From Chelonoidis abingdonii (taxonomy: Eukaryota > Chordata > Testudines > Testudinidae): a DNA stretch of 64,000 nucleotides. How positions within the stretch are numbered: position 1 is the first letter of the stretch; each line of letters begins with the position of its first letter. The translations under genes were made by a program, and so were the position numbers. Positions 38,055 through 51,665 of the stretch are shown here, piece after piece. Location of the stretch: positions 29,537,490 to 29,601,489 of the forward strand of contig NC_133770.1 of NCBI RefSeq assembly GCF_003597395.2, written 5' to 3'. Under the pieces are notes generated by a model. It was not told where the DNA came from, did no database searches, and saw only the letters and a program-made list of their open reading frames with translations.

Positions 38055-38189
38055 ACCAGGCCCTGGAAATTCCTGGTTGGTGGCAGCGATATCAGATCTA
38101 AGCTGGTAATTAAGCTTAGAGGGTTCATGCTAGCTTCTCAGTTTATGAACGCTAAGGTTCAAATCTGAGTAGGAAGCTACGACAGGTGT

Positions 38190-38632
38190 GGATAAAGTTA
38201 ATAAGGAAGTCTTATTTACCTCATCACATAACACAAGAACCAGGGGTCACCTAATGAAATTAACAGGCAGCAGGTTTCAGACTAACAAAAGGAAGTACTT
38301 CTTCATACAATGCACTGTCAACCTGTGGAACTCGTTGCCATGGGATGTTGTGAAGGCCAAAAGCATAACTGTGTTCAAGAAAGAATAAGATAAGTTCATG
38401 GAGGATAGGTCCATCGGCGGCCGTAAGCCAAGATGGTCAGGGACGCAACCCCATGCTCTGCGTGTCCCTAAGCCTCTGAATGCCAGATGCTGGGACTGGA
38501 GGATGGGGAAGGATCACTCAACAACTGCCCTATTTTCTACATTCCCTCTGAAGAATCTGGCATTGGCCACTGTCAGAAGACTAGGCTAGATGGACCAGTG
38601 ATCTGACCCACTATGGCCATTCTTACATACTA
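38190..38632 (+). mobile_element. CR1 LINE copy, right part and 3' end
   Basis: Continues the CR1 at 33112-33555. A plus-strand frame contains '[20 protein letters not shown]' and '[20 protein letters not shown]', the CR1 ORF2 C-terminus. The turtle CR1 3' tail follows, ending GATGGACCAGTGATCTGACC and CTATGGCCATTCTTACAT. Confidence 0.85.
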
Positions 38633-39257
38633 TATACAAAAGAAAAGTATTGTCCTTACATTAATTCCAAAATAACTTGTATTCAGGAAGGCAATAATTT
38701 TCTTCAGACAAGGAATTTAGTATTTAATCTGTTCTATCCACTAGCAAAATTAATGTTGATTTTATGAGGGTCTCAGGGGACCTTTGTAATAACTGATGTT
38801 TTGTAAAATTTAAGTTCACTTTGGAAATAAATTTCAGAAATGGAATGAGAAGAATTTCCAATAAAGATTAAGAGATTGGAAAGTTAGGGTTTAAGTTTAC
38901 ATTTTAATTACGTAACATCCTAGAACTTGCAGTTACATTTCTGTTGATCTAAAATTTAATCCTCTTCTACAAAATCTTCATTTTCTATTAACTTTTAATG
39001 TCAGGTTTTTTAATAGGATTATGTATTCAAACAGATGCCTTCTGTAAAAAGAGCTCTGTAACGCTGTCACATGATTTACAAGATAATAGCTTGTCTTTTA
39101 CGGGGCTTGGTTGTAATGCATGTGATCAGCCAGGAACATCTCTCCAGTGTTACAAATGTACACATTTAATCAAGGTTTATGATTCTGGACAAGATGTCAC
39201 TGGCAGGAAAAAAATCCCAAAGCTGCCAGTGCAAATTTTGGCTGCAAATCACTTGCA

Positions 39258-39428
39258 GTGCAGTGATATAACACAACCCACTATAACTCAAATTCACATA
39301 TAACGCGGTAAAGCAGCGCTCCGAGGGAGGGGCAGGGCTGCACACTCTGGCGGATCAAAGCAAGTTCGACATAACGTGGTAAGATTTTTTGGCTCCCAAG
39401 GACAGTGTTATATCAGGGTAGAGGTGTA
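39258..39428 (-). mobile_element. MITE ending GTTATATCAGGGTAGAGGTGT
   Basis: The right end reads as the reverse complement of ACACCTCTACCCTGATATAAC, a terminal repeat I recognise from a tetrapod MITE family rich in CGTTATA words (here ATAACGCGG and ATAACGTGG). The left terminus is degraded (GTGATATAACAC). Non-coding. Confidence 0.65.
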
Positions 39429-40224
39429 TTTCCAATTCTCTAAGGCTCTGCTGACACCCACTTGGGAATGAATGCATGCAGATTTGGTCACCTCATTATC
39501 AGAAAGATTTTGACAAACTAGAGGGAGTTCAGATATAACATATACAAAAACCAGCCAACCAAACAAAAAGCCCTCCAAACAAAACCAAAGAACAGTGGTC
39601 TGGAAGGACTGATGTTTGAGGAAATTAAAAAAAAAAGAAAAAAGTTAAATATATTTGTTAGTTGCCTTTTCTGAGCCAAAAAGCAGCCAGGAAACACTTT
39701 GGGCACCAAGAAGCTAGCTACAAAGGGGCTCTCCTTAATTTTGGGAGAACTAGAAATGGAAAGAAGAATCTCTGCCTCTTAAAAAAAAGTCAGTTTCTAT
39801 GCATCTTCCTGGTCCAGAAAATTTTGTAGTCAGTAGCTAGTAGCCAACCTCCACTTCTGCAACAGGAAGCTGGGGGAGGGGTGGAGGGAATGTAAGATGC
39901 ACCCATTTGTAGGTTAGATCTTTCTCCTACTCTTTCTCTGTCAGATGTATCTAGACTGAAAAGTTTTTCAAGGCAGACAATGTACTTCTCTATGTAAAAT
40001 GTCTAGCACAACATGGCCCTGGTTTTGGCTGGTTCCTAGGCAGTTCAGTAATACAGGTAATCAAACATTTATATAAAATGCAACAGTTAAGTTGGAGATG
40101 CGTCCCAAAGAATTCTTTCCTGAGTTTTTCCAAAATCCTTAGTGTTGAATTGGGCGTAGTGCTGTGATCATGGACTAGAATTGGGTACAGTGCTTTGCAG
40201 ACTCATCCAAAATTACAAAGCCTG

Positions 40225-40535
40225 ACTGAATGTGAGGCAACAAAAATGCACAACTATTTGAATGGCGTAAACGATGCCGAAGAAGAATTTTTCAGGTTGC
40301 TGCATAGGAGTATAACTAGGTGAGTAACAGAAGGAAATTAAGAAACAGAAGATTTAGGCTGGGTATCTTGAAAAGCTTCCTGGAACTAAAGTCAATTAAG
40401 TTGTGAAAGAGTCTCTCAACATTTGGCATAGTTAAAATTAGACTGCAAAATGTATTAGAAGATGAGCTGTAAGGAACAATCCTGCATTGGCAGATAGACT
40501 GACTGGATGATTTAACCTTCTATCTCCTATGACTA
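40225..40535 (+). mobile_element. Old CR1 fragment
   Basis: Decayed CR1 C-terminus and 3' tail on the plus strand, ending GACTGACTGGATGATTTAAC followed by CTATCTCCTATGACT. A smaller CR1 piece lies near 39490-39540. Confidence 0.6.
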
Positions 40536-42344
40536 CATACAGTAGGAAACAGTATAGATTCTCGGCCAGAAAAGCACTGGATAGATTGGTTTGACTGTTA
40601 CCTTCAATCTGACTGTGGCCTACTAATATCCTGTACCTTGGCAAGAAAAATCTATTTTAATTTAAATCACTGAAAGACAAAGCCTCTACTCAGTGTCAAA
40701 TTGTATATATATAAAATATGGCGAGATATTCTACTCCAGAAATTCCATCAAGCATTAATGATTCAGACAAGTTTTTAACCTCATGGATTTTCTCAAAGAC
40801 AGGTTATGGTTAATGGATCCTATCCAACCTTTGCACTTGATGATGGATTTCACTTTACAAATTCCTCTCTCTCTTTTTTTCCCCCTCATGTCAGGCACAT
40901 GAAGAATTTGTAAGAAGAGCATAGGTTTTGCCCTGGCATATCTGATATTCTTGCCTCACAAACACACATTAGACACTATTATAGTATAAGTTACTCTGCC
41001 TACCTTTGTACTGTATTATAGTTATTGAAATTGGCAATACCACTTTTCTTTAAAAGATTGAGAAAAACAATCTTTCACTAAGGAAGAAGTTGCTTTATTT
41101 AAATCTTAGAAACATGCTCATTCAATTCTATTTTCATGGTCAATCATTTTATCTGGGGGTACATGTTAACTATTAACTTGCTGTCTAAATCACCGACTTT
41201 ATTCCTTCTCTCAAAACATATTAGGCAAGCTCCTCAGCTGTTGCTCCACTGATTTTAGGTTACACAACCTGCAGATCAGCTCACTGATTTAACACAATGC
41301 TCAGAATCTTGGCCATGGCTGGGATGCAAACAACACACTTAGGTCAGTGGTGCAGCAATGACTTTAAGACACTTTCACCGATTCTTGGCTGGCTATATGT
41401 TGGGCGCATCCCTGTGAATAATTTAGAGCAGAATAAAGGCTGCTGTAAATTATATTGTTTACCAATGTCTCCAAGGGACCATTATGGCAGCCAGGGACTG
41501 TCAAGGAGCGGGGAAACCTCAGTCAGTCTCTCTTTTCCCAGTCACAGCATGTAGGCATAGTCTAAGAGCCATTACACCAGGTCTACAAACTGTAGGGTCC
41601 CCCTTCTCTGGGTTGTTCTTTCTGTGACCAGCTATACTGCCTTAGAAGTGCTTTGCACGTCCACTGCAAACCAGCCCAAATATATGTATTATTAAGATTG
41701 CTATCCTTTTGATCTTATTCTGTTTATCTTCTAAATATGCATTTTCCTCAGTTTGTACAAATTAATTCTTGATCTGCTTTTATATAGAGAATAAGAAATC
41801 CATAAATGCTAAGAGACTGTATGAGCTGCCTCTGTTATGTGGATGTGTTTATATTGCTTCAACTCCCTCTTTTTTTTATAGAGTTTAAGTATTTTATTTT
41901 CTGGAGTCTGTGAGAACAGTCATAAGCTTATAGTCAAAATGAAAAAGGCTTTATCCAGATATTTTACCTTGTGTGTAATACAGATATGGGGAACCTGTTC
42001 CACTAAATTCTCACCTACATTTTTCTAAGCAAAACTAATAGACATTAGTTCAGTACACTATAGAGCTCATTATCAGAAGCAGATACCAAAACTTTTAACA
42101 AAGCTATCTTTCTACACATATGATTAGTATCTTGACAGTATTTTCATACTTTTGAATCACTAGTGTAAATAACTTTGTACAAATTAGTGTGGCCTATTAT
42201 CCAGGGAACAGTTATATCGTCAGCTAGAGCTGGCTCAGACATTTTGACAAATTTTGCAATGAAAACAGAAAGGAAATTTTGCTAAAAATATTCACGAATT
42301 CTCTCCCCACACACTTTTCAACCACCCTAATTCCTAGTCCTTCT

Positions 42345-42480
42345 ATTAATTCCTTGTGTGACCTGGATAAATCAATTAACTTTTTGTGGCTCAGTTTCCC
42401 TTCTGGAAAATAGGCATCACAATGCCTGAATATTTCTCAGGAGCACTGAGAGTCTGAATGCAAGGAAAGCTTTGAGAGCC
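42345..42480 (+). mobile_element. MIR SINE fragment
   Basis: Contains the MIR core and 3' words TTGTGTGACCTGGATAAATC, TTTGTGGCTCAGTTTCCC and a TGGAAAATAGG tail, in MIR order. Old, diverged, without its tRNA head. Confidence 0.65.
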
Positions 42481-43306
42481 TCAGATAAAGAGCTTCGGGT
42501 GCAAAGCAGTAGAATTCTTAAGGGAAATTAAGACTGGTTCGTAATCAATGGCAGATTTCAAATTAGCAGCAGCATGTGTACATTTTCATGTAATGATGTT
42601 AATGACATTTTAAAACCTTAAAATCAAAGGGTCAAGAGATACTCCTGCAAAATACTGAGCTGGTCTGATGTCCCTAAACACCATGCACATCGGTGAGATT
42701 TTAGGATGCTCCACACTTCACAGGATCAGGCCCCATGACACATTTAAGTATTCTTATAAATCAGGTCCTAAAAGAATGTATCATAAGGTCTGACAATTTA
42801 ATAGCAAAATGAGCTTGATTCTCGTCTCACACTAATGAGATTAAGGAGTAACCCAATTGAAATCAATGGAGTAATGAGAATGAGGCAGACGTACATGGAA
42901 TGGGAATTTCCATAAGCACTTGTCAGTATCCAGATCATTACAGATATGTAGAATAAAAACAGGTCATATGCAACCAAAAGGATCAGTAAAAACTGGTTGT
43001 CTAACAGCTGATCTTTGAACAAAGGTCAGTGTAAAACATACTGTAAAACTTGAAGGTGTTTTCTGACGGTCAGTTAACATAACCACTAAAATTTCACTGC
43101 ATTGGAACCAGTCTACAAGAATTGAAAAAAAAAAACATTACAAAACAAGCCAAGAGGTGAAGCACATTTAGCCCAAAAAACTGTCCACAGGGCCACAAAA
43201 AATGGCACTTGCAGAACAGCTAACACCAATGACAGTCTGAACAAAAAACACTCCAAGACATCTCACCAGCTCAACCCTGCAATAACATGAAGGGAAACCA
43301 TCTTAC

Positions 43307-43469
43307 CTCAAGTTTATATGCCCTTTCCCTGCTGAGGGGCTCCAAAGGAAAGCTCAGGTTATTTGCTTCTGCCAGGGAACGCAAATCAAAATAATACTTG
43401 GCATAAACACTGGAGGGAACATTAATGTTGAACTGCAACAACTCAAGAAACTGGCGCTCCAGCTCATTC
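43307..43469 (-). CDS. CCNY: Cyclin-Y, penultimate coding exon (cyclin-box end)
   Basis: Encodes 54 complete residues, [20 protein letters not shown] then [20 protein letters not shown], and on to RERAYKLE. It begins with one base (G) that completes the Met codon split with the exon at 50124. The acceptor is AACAG and the donor GTAAGA; length 163 fits phase 2 to phase 0. The sequence corresponds to human cyclin-Y residues 250-303 and is nearly identical: His to Tyr in RERA(H/Y)KLE is the visible change. CCNYL1 would instead read NEMERHF and a different LFAPL segment, so CCNY is the assignment. This part completes the cyclin fold that contacts the kinases CDK14/CDK16. Confidence 0.97.
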
Positions 43470-43968
43470 CTGTTAACGAGAAAATAAGTGTAAAAATACA
43501 TTTTAGACTCCCGCCACCACCAGAACATACTGTACATCAAACTACAACAGATTGAACCAACTACACTTCTTAGTCCCAGGAGAGAATAAAACTAGTTTCA
43601 GTGTGTCACAGACATCTCTCACAAGTGCTGGGACATCCTCTAAACCATAGCTTTTCTGAAAAATTATTTATTCGTTTCAGCTTCCACTATCGTTCTTTAA
43701 TCATTCAGGAAAAAATTAGTTCCCCATCATTCCCAGTCTTTTTTTATGGATGCTTCCAATCAGAGTAAATGAGGTTACTTTTCCCCTATACACGTAAGCA
43801 AAATTCATACTGGGCAACAATAAAACAAGACAGATTTGTTTACCAACATAGCTGTCAGTAATAGAGACTATTATTGATATTCCCACACAAAACACTTCGT
43901 AAAATCTGAGTTAAGGTTGTCTGACTGTTTATCACACACCAAAAACGAATGGAAATAAGCCAGTAAAT

Positions 43969-44211
43969 CAGTGGTTTTCAACCTGTGGTCCATGGAACCT
44001 GGCGGTCCGCAGATTACGTCTAAGGGGTCTGTGCAAGACTGTTTTTACCATAGAGCAGTGGTGCACAACATGGGGTCTGTGGACTCCAGGGGGGCGGGGG
44101 GCGGGGTTCCGCAGATTACGTCTAAGATTTTTATAGGGGTCCACACCTTCATTTGAAAATTTTTAGGGTTCCACAAATGGGGGGTGAGGGGGAGAAGGTT
44201 GAAAACCACTG
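43969..44211. mobile_element. hAT MITE (CAGTGGTTTTCAACC ends)
   Basis: Ends CAGTGGTTTTCAACCTGTGG and GGTTGAAAACCACTG are terminal inverted repeats. Flanks CAGTAAAT (43961-43968) and CAGTAACC (44212-44219) agree at 6 of 8 positions, a decayed hAT target duplication. Inside, the word CCGCAGATTACGTCTAAG occurs twice (near 44010 and 44109), indicating a ~99-bp internal duplication. Confidence 0.8.
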
Positions 44212-45340
44212 CAGTAACCCATTGAAGTTAAAGGGTAGATGGTTTTCATAACTGATATTGCACTGTTCTCTATGTTGCTTGAGATGCAGGTGTGCAAAGT
44301 AAACAAGGTAGGTTGTCATATTGAAAATGGCAACTACAAAATATGTTTTGTAATGTTTAAGAAAAAGGAATGAGGGATCAATGTTGTACATGATTACTCT
44401 AAGGCAAGCAATACAGTTTATATGGAAATTGCAGCATTAAAATCTGCATGTGTGTGTTTACTGCTGTGATACATTTAGGCTATACGTTGATTGCACAGGA
44501 TCAGTGTGATAAAAAGTGGACAGCGCGTGATGAAAGGAAATAGTTGAGGTTGTGAGAGGAAAATGCCAAGTGGAGCAGTGAATGACAGCTAACTTTTTTG
44601 CTCTTCTCATTTTATATAGAGGCCATCACCTTGCTTTCACAATATATCCCCACTCCCTATTAAATTCCCTCATCCAGCTTTTAAAAATTGATACATATCA
44701 GTATTGACATTTAAAAGCTAAATGGGGGACTAACTTTCTGATAGTGCTCTAACAGCTCTCTAGTAGCACTAAAGCAGTACATGTGTTACAGAAAATCCAC
44801 ACTGACATAAAATTTAACTTTTGAAGAGTTTACCAGCAGAATACAAGATTTGAATTTCTCCAAGCTAAGCCTGGAGGAATAATATAGAACATGAAGCCTG
44901 TTGAGAGAGAGTGAGTGTGTCTGTCCATCTACTGAGGAATATACCAACTTTGACAAAACAGCACACATCCTCAGACTTCTTTTGGCTACATCTTGGCTCC
45001 CAGATTTCCAGGTAACATCGGTAGATCATCTACAACTGACTAGCAAAACTACAGACACCCATTAAAACATACACATATTCCTCATTTGAGCTAATGTAAT
45101 TTAATTAACCAGCTCTCCACAACAGATTATTGTAATGTGCTGTACTTATGGCTACTCATCAAGTTTACACGGAAGCTCAAACTAGCTCAAAACACAGCTA
45201 TATTCTGAGTGGTGAGAGCAAGTGCATTTATATACACCTACAATTCAGTTCTCTACATCAGCTCCTGTTTGCCTCTAGATGCAATCCAAAGTTTTGGTAT
45301 TGATCTATACGGCTGATCTATAAACCCAAATGGTCTAGAT

Positions 45341-46111
45341 CAGTGGTTTTCAAACTGCAGGAATGTAAGGCACTGGGTCACGGTGGCTCTGGTCAGCACC
45401 ACTGACCGGGCCGTTAAAAGTCCAGTCAACAGTGCTGCCCAGCTAAGGCAGGCTAGTCCCTACCTGTTCAGACACCGCGCTCTGCCTGAAAGCGCCAGCA
45501 GTAGGTCCAGCTTGTAGGCGGGTGGGGGAGGGCACCGAGCACCAACTCTGCACTCCCATTGGCCGCTCAGCAGGGCCTGCGAGCGAGAGCCACATGGAGC
45601 TGCTTGCACACCACTCCCTAGAAGCCGGATCTGCTGCTGGCTGCTTCCAGGGCACAGCATGGTCTGCAGTGCCAGGACGGCCTGCCTTGGCACCCCACTG
45701 CGCCACTGACTGGGAGCCAACCAAGGTAAGCCCGTGCCACAAACCCTGTGCCCTATCCCCTGCACCAGCACTGAGCCTCCCACAACCCAGAGCCCCTACT
45801 TCTCCCCAAACCTCTCATCCTCGGCCTCATCCCAGAGCCCACACCCCCATCGCAGAGTCCTGAACCCCTCCCACACTCTAATCCACTGCCCCAGCTCTGA
45901 GCCCCCCCCAACCCAGAGCCCCCTCCTGTACCCCAAACCCCTCATCCCTGGCCCCAGCTCAGAGCCCTCACCCTCTCCTGCATCCCAATCTCCTGCTGCA
46001 GCCCAGAGCCCCCTCCCCACCCTGAGCTCTCATCCCCAGCTCTGTTGGGTCATGGGCATCAACAATTTTCTTCAAATGGGTTGCCAGAATAAAAAAGTTT
46101 GAAAACCACTC
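45341..46111. mobile_element. GC-rich hAT MITE with perfect 8-bp target duplication
   Basis: Left end CAGTGGTTTTCAAACTG and right end AGTTTGAAAACCACTC are inverted. The flanks GTCTAGAT at 45333-45340 and 46112-46119 are an exact 8-bp duplication, the hAT hallmark. The 771-bp interior is unusually GC-rich with repeated AGAGCCC-type words. It yields overlapping 100-120-codon frames on both strands that are compositional artefacts. Confidence 0.9.
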
Positions 46112-46879
46112 GTCTAGATTCTGGTTGTCTGAAAGACACTTTCACCCTATACCCTATCATGATGGTTAACATTGCGACTAATAGCTGTGTTGTGTTTGTG
46201 TGTGTTAATTTCAATATTTAAAGCCCTTGGCTTCCCAAGCGTCAGGTACCATAGAAATTCATAATACGATCCCAATTACTTGAAAAGCCTTTGAATGAAT
46301 TAGCTATATGCATACTCATGGAAGCTGGTTTAGCAAGCTTTGAATTCTGTGCTTAAGTGTTTGGTGTTCCCCCAAACTAAGAGTTCAAAGCCTGCTGAGC
46401 CAGTTCACCCAGAATCATCTAACAGAGAGCCAGCAGGCTTCCCTGAGACTGCTGGCTTTGGAGCTCCATTCCTGAGGACTACAAGAAGTTGGCAAGAACA
46501 GACCTAAGTTGCTCGGCTGGACTGAGTTACACAGGCGTTCCAGGGCTGAGGGACAAAGTCCCCTGGGGAGCTCAGTCGTGCCCAGCCAATAAGCTCTGCA
46601 GGAGCAGAGCTTTGCCTAGTCCTCAGAAGACATATAGAATCTAAGGATAATCAAGAATGTGGGTAACATTGTTAGATAAGTCAAGTATGACTTTAACAGC
46701 ACCATCATGCATTCCACACAGCCGCTTCAAAACTGGTTTTTAAGAAGTGTGACATGCTCATCAGAGGCTAAGCTGGAGAAGGAGTGAAAGGAGGTCTTTG
46801 CTGCAACTCTCAGAACCCAAGTGTCAGGAGTGAGGGAACAAAACCATGTAGGGAAAGAGTAGCTTAGCAAAATCCATCA

Positions 46880-46985
46880 TGAAAAAACTCAAAACAGCCA
46901 AGAAAGCACTGCAAAAATGTACAACATGGAACAATCCTGCAGCGGCAGCGGGTGGATCAGATGACCTACCACTGGTAGGACTTTC
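46880..46985 (+). mobile_element. CR1 3' end fragment
   Basis: Contains GGAACAATCCTGCAGCGGCA and GGTGGATCAGATGACCTACC, a diverged CR1 tail. Confidence 0.5.
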
Positions 46986-48384
46986 CCATCTATACTTTGT
47001 ATTCTCAAATCTTATGTCTGATTTTGTTGGACTAGAAGTGACATCGACCTTTTACTGATTATTTTTAATGGTAACAGTAACTCTTGAATTAAAACAAAAT
47101 AACAATAGAGTGGCATCTGCCGTATTTCCCACCTTAGTGACACGTGGGTATGTGTTTTCCCCATGCCGTCTGGGTGTGCATATCGCTTACCAGAACAATC
47201 AGATTTTTATTTATTTATTTTTGGCCCATGACAATAAGCCCTCATTAGAAATGGCCAGTTAATACTGATTTAGACTAAACTTTCTTAATATTCCAGCAAC
47301 AATAGGTCACATTTTATAAAGCTCCTCCCAGCCACAGGGAACCCAGCATGCTTAATATAAAGCTCTCAGCTGAATCCTAGCATTTATCCTTTCCCTTACA
47401 GATAATTTTGAGACCAGGTATAAGCCTGACAAGCAGTGAACTAATTGGAAGCTAAAATGGGGCTTTTTGAGCAATAATGCTTGGACCTTCACTGCTTTGA
47501 GGCTATAATCTGAGATTTAAAAAAAGATGTGCTGTCTGTATAAACATTTGTTCTCCTTTCCCCTTCTCTCGCCTCCAGCCCCCAATAAAAAGCTTAGACA
47601 TGCCAACTATACAAAGTCTCTTTAATGGTTATGTGTCAACATGAGTTAGAGCATAGACCAGACAGCAATACTTTCCATTATTGTAACATTCCACACCTCA
47701 TGTTACAATAATTCTCAAACATAAAAAGTTAACATTCAAATGTACAGAAGCTACTATAAAAGTGTCTTAAACAGTATATATAACTGGGATTTTGTTTGGC
47801 TTACCAATAGCTAATTTTAATTAGAAAAATTCCCGTTGAGTTTTACATTTTTGGTAAGATTATGAATGCTGCACCAAAATGATCAATGGAAGAAAAAAAA
47901 TCTTTTTAAAGGTCTTCTTTCTAAAGGACTCTTTTTTGTGCTTTTTGGAGACTATTAACCATATCATTTCAGAAAAGCACATAATTACTACAAAACATTA
48001 CAGTAAAAATAGCCATAGTTTATGAGTTATATAATTATCAAGAACATGTAGGGAAGCAAAATTCAGGTATTAGCTTTTTGCCTCGACAGTCGTCATAAAT
48101 CATTTTTCCTTCCCTCTCTCTTTTAAATTATGTAATAGCTAGGGATCAGAAATGTGTGAAAAAGAATACTAGAACTGAAAATTATTTAAAAACAGACAGA
48201 CAATCTACATCAGCATGTCCTGAGGAAATGCAGCTGAAAGCACTGAATAGAGCTCTTCCCCTTCCTGGCTGTAGAGGGGGCACACAAATAAGCATGCATG
48301 GTATGCTGGCTGAGTGGGCCTGTGTACCCTTATGTCTGATTCCCAGCATATAGCCTCTTGCTACTGCCTACAGTTAATGAATTT

Positions 48385-48475
48385 GGGCCAGACTTCTAAA
48401 GGTATTTAAGTGCCTAAAGATGAAGATAGGTGCACCAGTAAAATTTTCAAAAGTGCCTAGTGGCCCTTGGTTGAA
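48385..48475. repeat. MITE-family fragment
   Basis: Words TATTTAAGTGCCTAAAGATG and TTTTCAAAAGTGCCTAG match the dispersed family at 4288 and 17859. Confidence 0.5.
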
Positions 48476-50122
48476 CTTCTGTTGACCATCAAGCAACACA
48501 TTTATTGATTTTAGATTTATAAAAATTCTCATTATGTTACTCTGAGCATGTATTAATTCATATGATATAAACAATTAAACCAACACAACATCAGCTAAAG
48601 GTCTCAATCCTATTTAAACGATCTCAGTAAACGCCCCCTCTTTCTCTAAAGAAGCTAATTCTCCTCAACCCAGCCCCTCAGGGAAAATTATATTATATGA
48701 ACAGCACCCACAGCTTGTATATCCATTCCCTAATGAAAAACCATTTTACGCAAACACCCACACAGATAGCTGCATATACAGGAACAAACTGTAGTTTACC
48801 CTGTGCAGGTGCACTGGTTAGCATCGGGGATGGTGCAGAGAGCACATTACCTCCTCTAGCATACCTGTGTAGGATGCATCAGCCATGCTGAAGCAGTTGC
48901 TCTAAATACCAAAGATTGGTTAGCACTGCCTGTGGTACAGAACACATGGCCTGGTTCTCACACAAACCTGCTAGTGCCTGAAGATCAATATTGGGGGAAT
49001 ACACACTGTACCTTTTAAGAGCTGCTGCTTTCTGAGTGCATTGGCCTCTTGGAGACATTTTACCTGATTAGCCAGCCTCTACTGCTCCAGTGCTATTCTC
49101 ACATATATTCCAGTGCACCTCTGGTCAAACATGGTGCATATCACTGAACTCATGGTATAGGGATGCTGGACAGCATAATATATATACACGTTCCACAAAG
49201 GTCTACAATACCTAACCTGCCAAAATTTCACACCCAACATTCTACTGGGAAATATAGTGCTTACAATTCTGCCTTCTTGGCTGGCCCCTCTCTTACTGCT
49301 GGAATATATTCTTTAAAAAGATTTAGTGGTACCTTTAACTGGTATTTATCCTCCTAGACAAAAACTATAGCATCCCAGTACGATGCAGTATGTATCCAGA
49401 CACGCTGATGCAATGTTACCGCATAGTCATGTCATGATGCAGAAAGAGGTTGGGGGAAGTGAGAAAATTTCCCATTCCAAATTAGATTTGTGATTTTTAA
49501 CACCCTGCAAGCTAACTTGGCAAGACAAGAAACAAACCCACCAAAGCCAGTATTTCTGAACAACAGCAACAGCTGTATTGGTTGTGGGCCAGAGGCAACT
49601 AATGGACTTTGACGTAATGCAGAAATCATCATCCTGTATAACAAATCCAAAAATTGTGGACCATTGTCCACAAGCAGAATCAACAGCAGCAGTGAATATG
49701 ATTTTAAAAAGACACAGGTAAAGAACTGCAGGCTTATAAGTCCTGTTTTTATTCAACAACAGTTTTTAAGCATCCAGGGGGCCTATTATTTGCCACTCTT
49801 GCACCAACAAACTCTCCAGTGGTAACATATTTTTTAACACACTGCTGTAACAATTCTGTTTTACTATAACAATAAATTGCAAAAAAATTGCAGTATACAC
49901 AATTTAAAAAATGCTACAATCCCATAGAGCAATCAGGAACAGGCATAGTTGTATTTACAGTCTAATAAATTCGTCAGAATCTGTTAACATTCCATGTCTC
50001 TAGATATAACCTGGAGTACACTAACTTGACGTAATAAAGTCTGTTAAGGAGTATAAGAAACAAACACATATACGCACAAAATTCTCGGCATCCGCAGACT
50101 GAGATAAAACATATGGAACTCA

Positions 50123-50329
<207 letters not shown>

Positions 50330-51450
50330 CTACTTAATAGAAATCTTAGGGAAAAATGTATTCTAAACAACCCATTCCACCTATTTTAACTCACTGATCT
50401 GATCCCGTCAAGTTTGTTTTGGAAAGGAAAGAAGGGTTTAATCCATTCATACAAAACCAAATTAAAGGTTGAATCTGGTCAATCTATGTTTTGGTTATGA
50501 CTTCTTTCCTTTCTGCTCTTAATCTTACCACAAGAAAACAAAATTTTAGCAGAGTTTACAATTGTCTTTAATGAATCCACTCATATTAATAAGCATTTGA
50601 ATGCCTTTTGACATAACAGTTAAAAAAACGAGGGCAGGCTAACAATGCTGTGCACTGACAATTATAGAACACCTTCTTAAGCCATGGGTAATCCCGGAGA
50701 ATCAATTATCAAGCAATATACACTTATAAAAACAGTTACATGTGATGAAAATTACACAGAACGCCTCTGTTACATTGGTGTGCATTTACGAAGCTTATTT
50801 GCACCTTGAGTATGGTGGGATCCTAATTGTTCTGTTTATATCATATTGTTTTAAAAGGACTCAATCTACATATGCCTACTGTGTCCCATACGTTATAACT
50901 ATGCCACTGTCACCAGGGAGAAAAATCAGATACAGTCTCAGTGAAAGGATTTTTCCTTTATCTCATGTGAAAGGGTTTCATATATTTCTTCTGTTGATCA
51001 GACATTATTTCCAAACCTCCTAATAAACAGATTGGTTATTTTTTTACACTATATCCTTAAACACAAAAAATGAAAAGTAATAAACATGCTACACAAAGCA
51101 ATAAGGATTTGTAGGGCATCACGGGTAACGTTAACTTCTTCAGAAAATAAGGAACTCTGGAGATTTACGTGATACCAAGAACAGCAAGGGCTGAGAAAAG
51201 TGAAGCTGGACCTCACAAGATCCTTAAATCAGCATGTGGTGATGGAACTGGTTGGGCTTTTAATCTTTAGCTATAATTTTCTGAGTCTGAAACGTACTCT
51301 GTTGTGTGTAAATTTTATGCACGTCTAATTTCTAAGTGCATGAGTACAAGTTTAGGTTTAAATAGATGATGATAGTTATTATAATACTTCATGCCAAATT
51401 CACTCACTAAATATAACCCTACAATTTGGAGATTGATTATCATGCACAGC

Positions 51451-51665
51451 GGTGGCTCCATGCATCAGCGCTCCAAGCGCGTGCCTGAGGCAGCAAGCCG
51501 CAGGGGGCGCCCTGCCAGTTCCTGCGAGGTCAGCAGTCAGGGAGCCTTCGGCGGCTTGCCTGCGGGAGGTACACTGGTCCCGCAGATTCGGCAGCAATCT
51601 GGCGGCAGGTATGCCAAAGATAGCTTGCCTGCCGTGCTTGGGGCGCCAAAAAAGCTGATTGTGCA
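51451..51665. mobile_element. GC-rich MITE, CpG-dense
   Basis: A sharply bounded GC- and CpG-rich block (GGTGGCTCCATGCATCAGCG ... GCTTGGGGCGCCAAAAAAGC) in AT-rich intron. The wording matches a turtle MITE family that I recall as having a partly palindromic interior. It gives spurious frames on both strands. Confidence 0.6.

Noticed and set aside
38998..39303. 101-codon plus-strand frame with several cysteines
   Set aside because: Cysteine pairs suggested a small zinc finger, but the spacing fits none, and its 3' part runs into a MITE.
45443..46102. Overlapping 99-122-codon proline-, serine- and glycine-rich frames on both strands
   Set aside because: They lie inside a hAT MITE defined by inverted ends and an 8-bp duplication; frames result from GC-rich composition.
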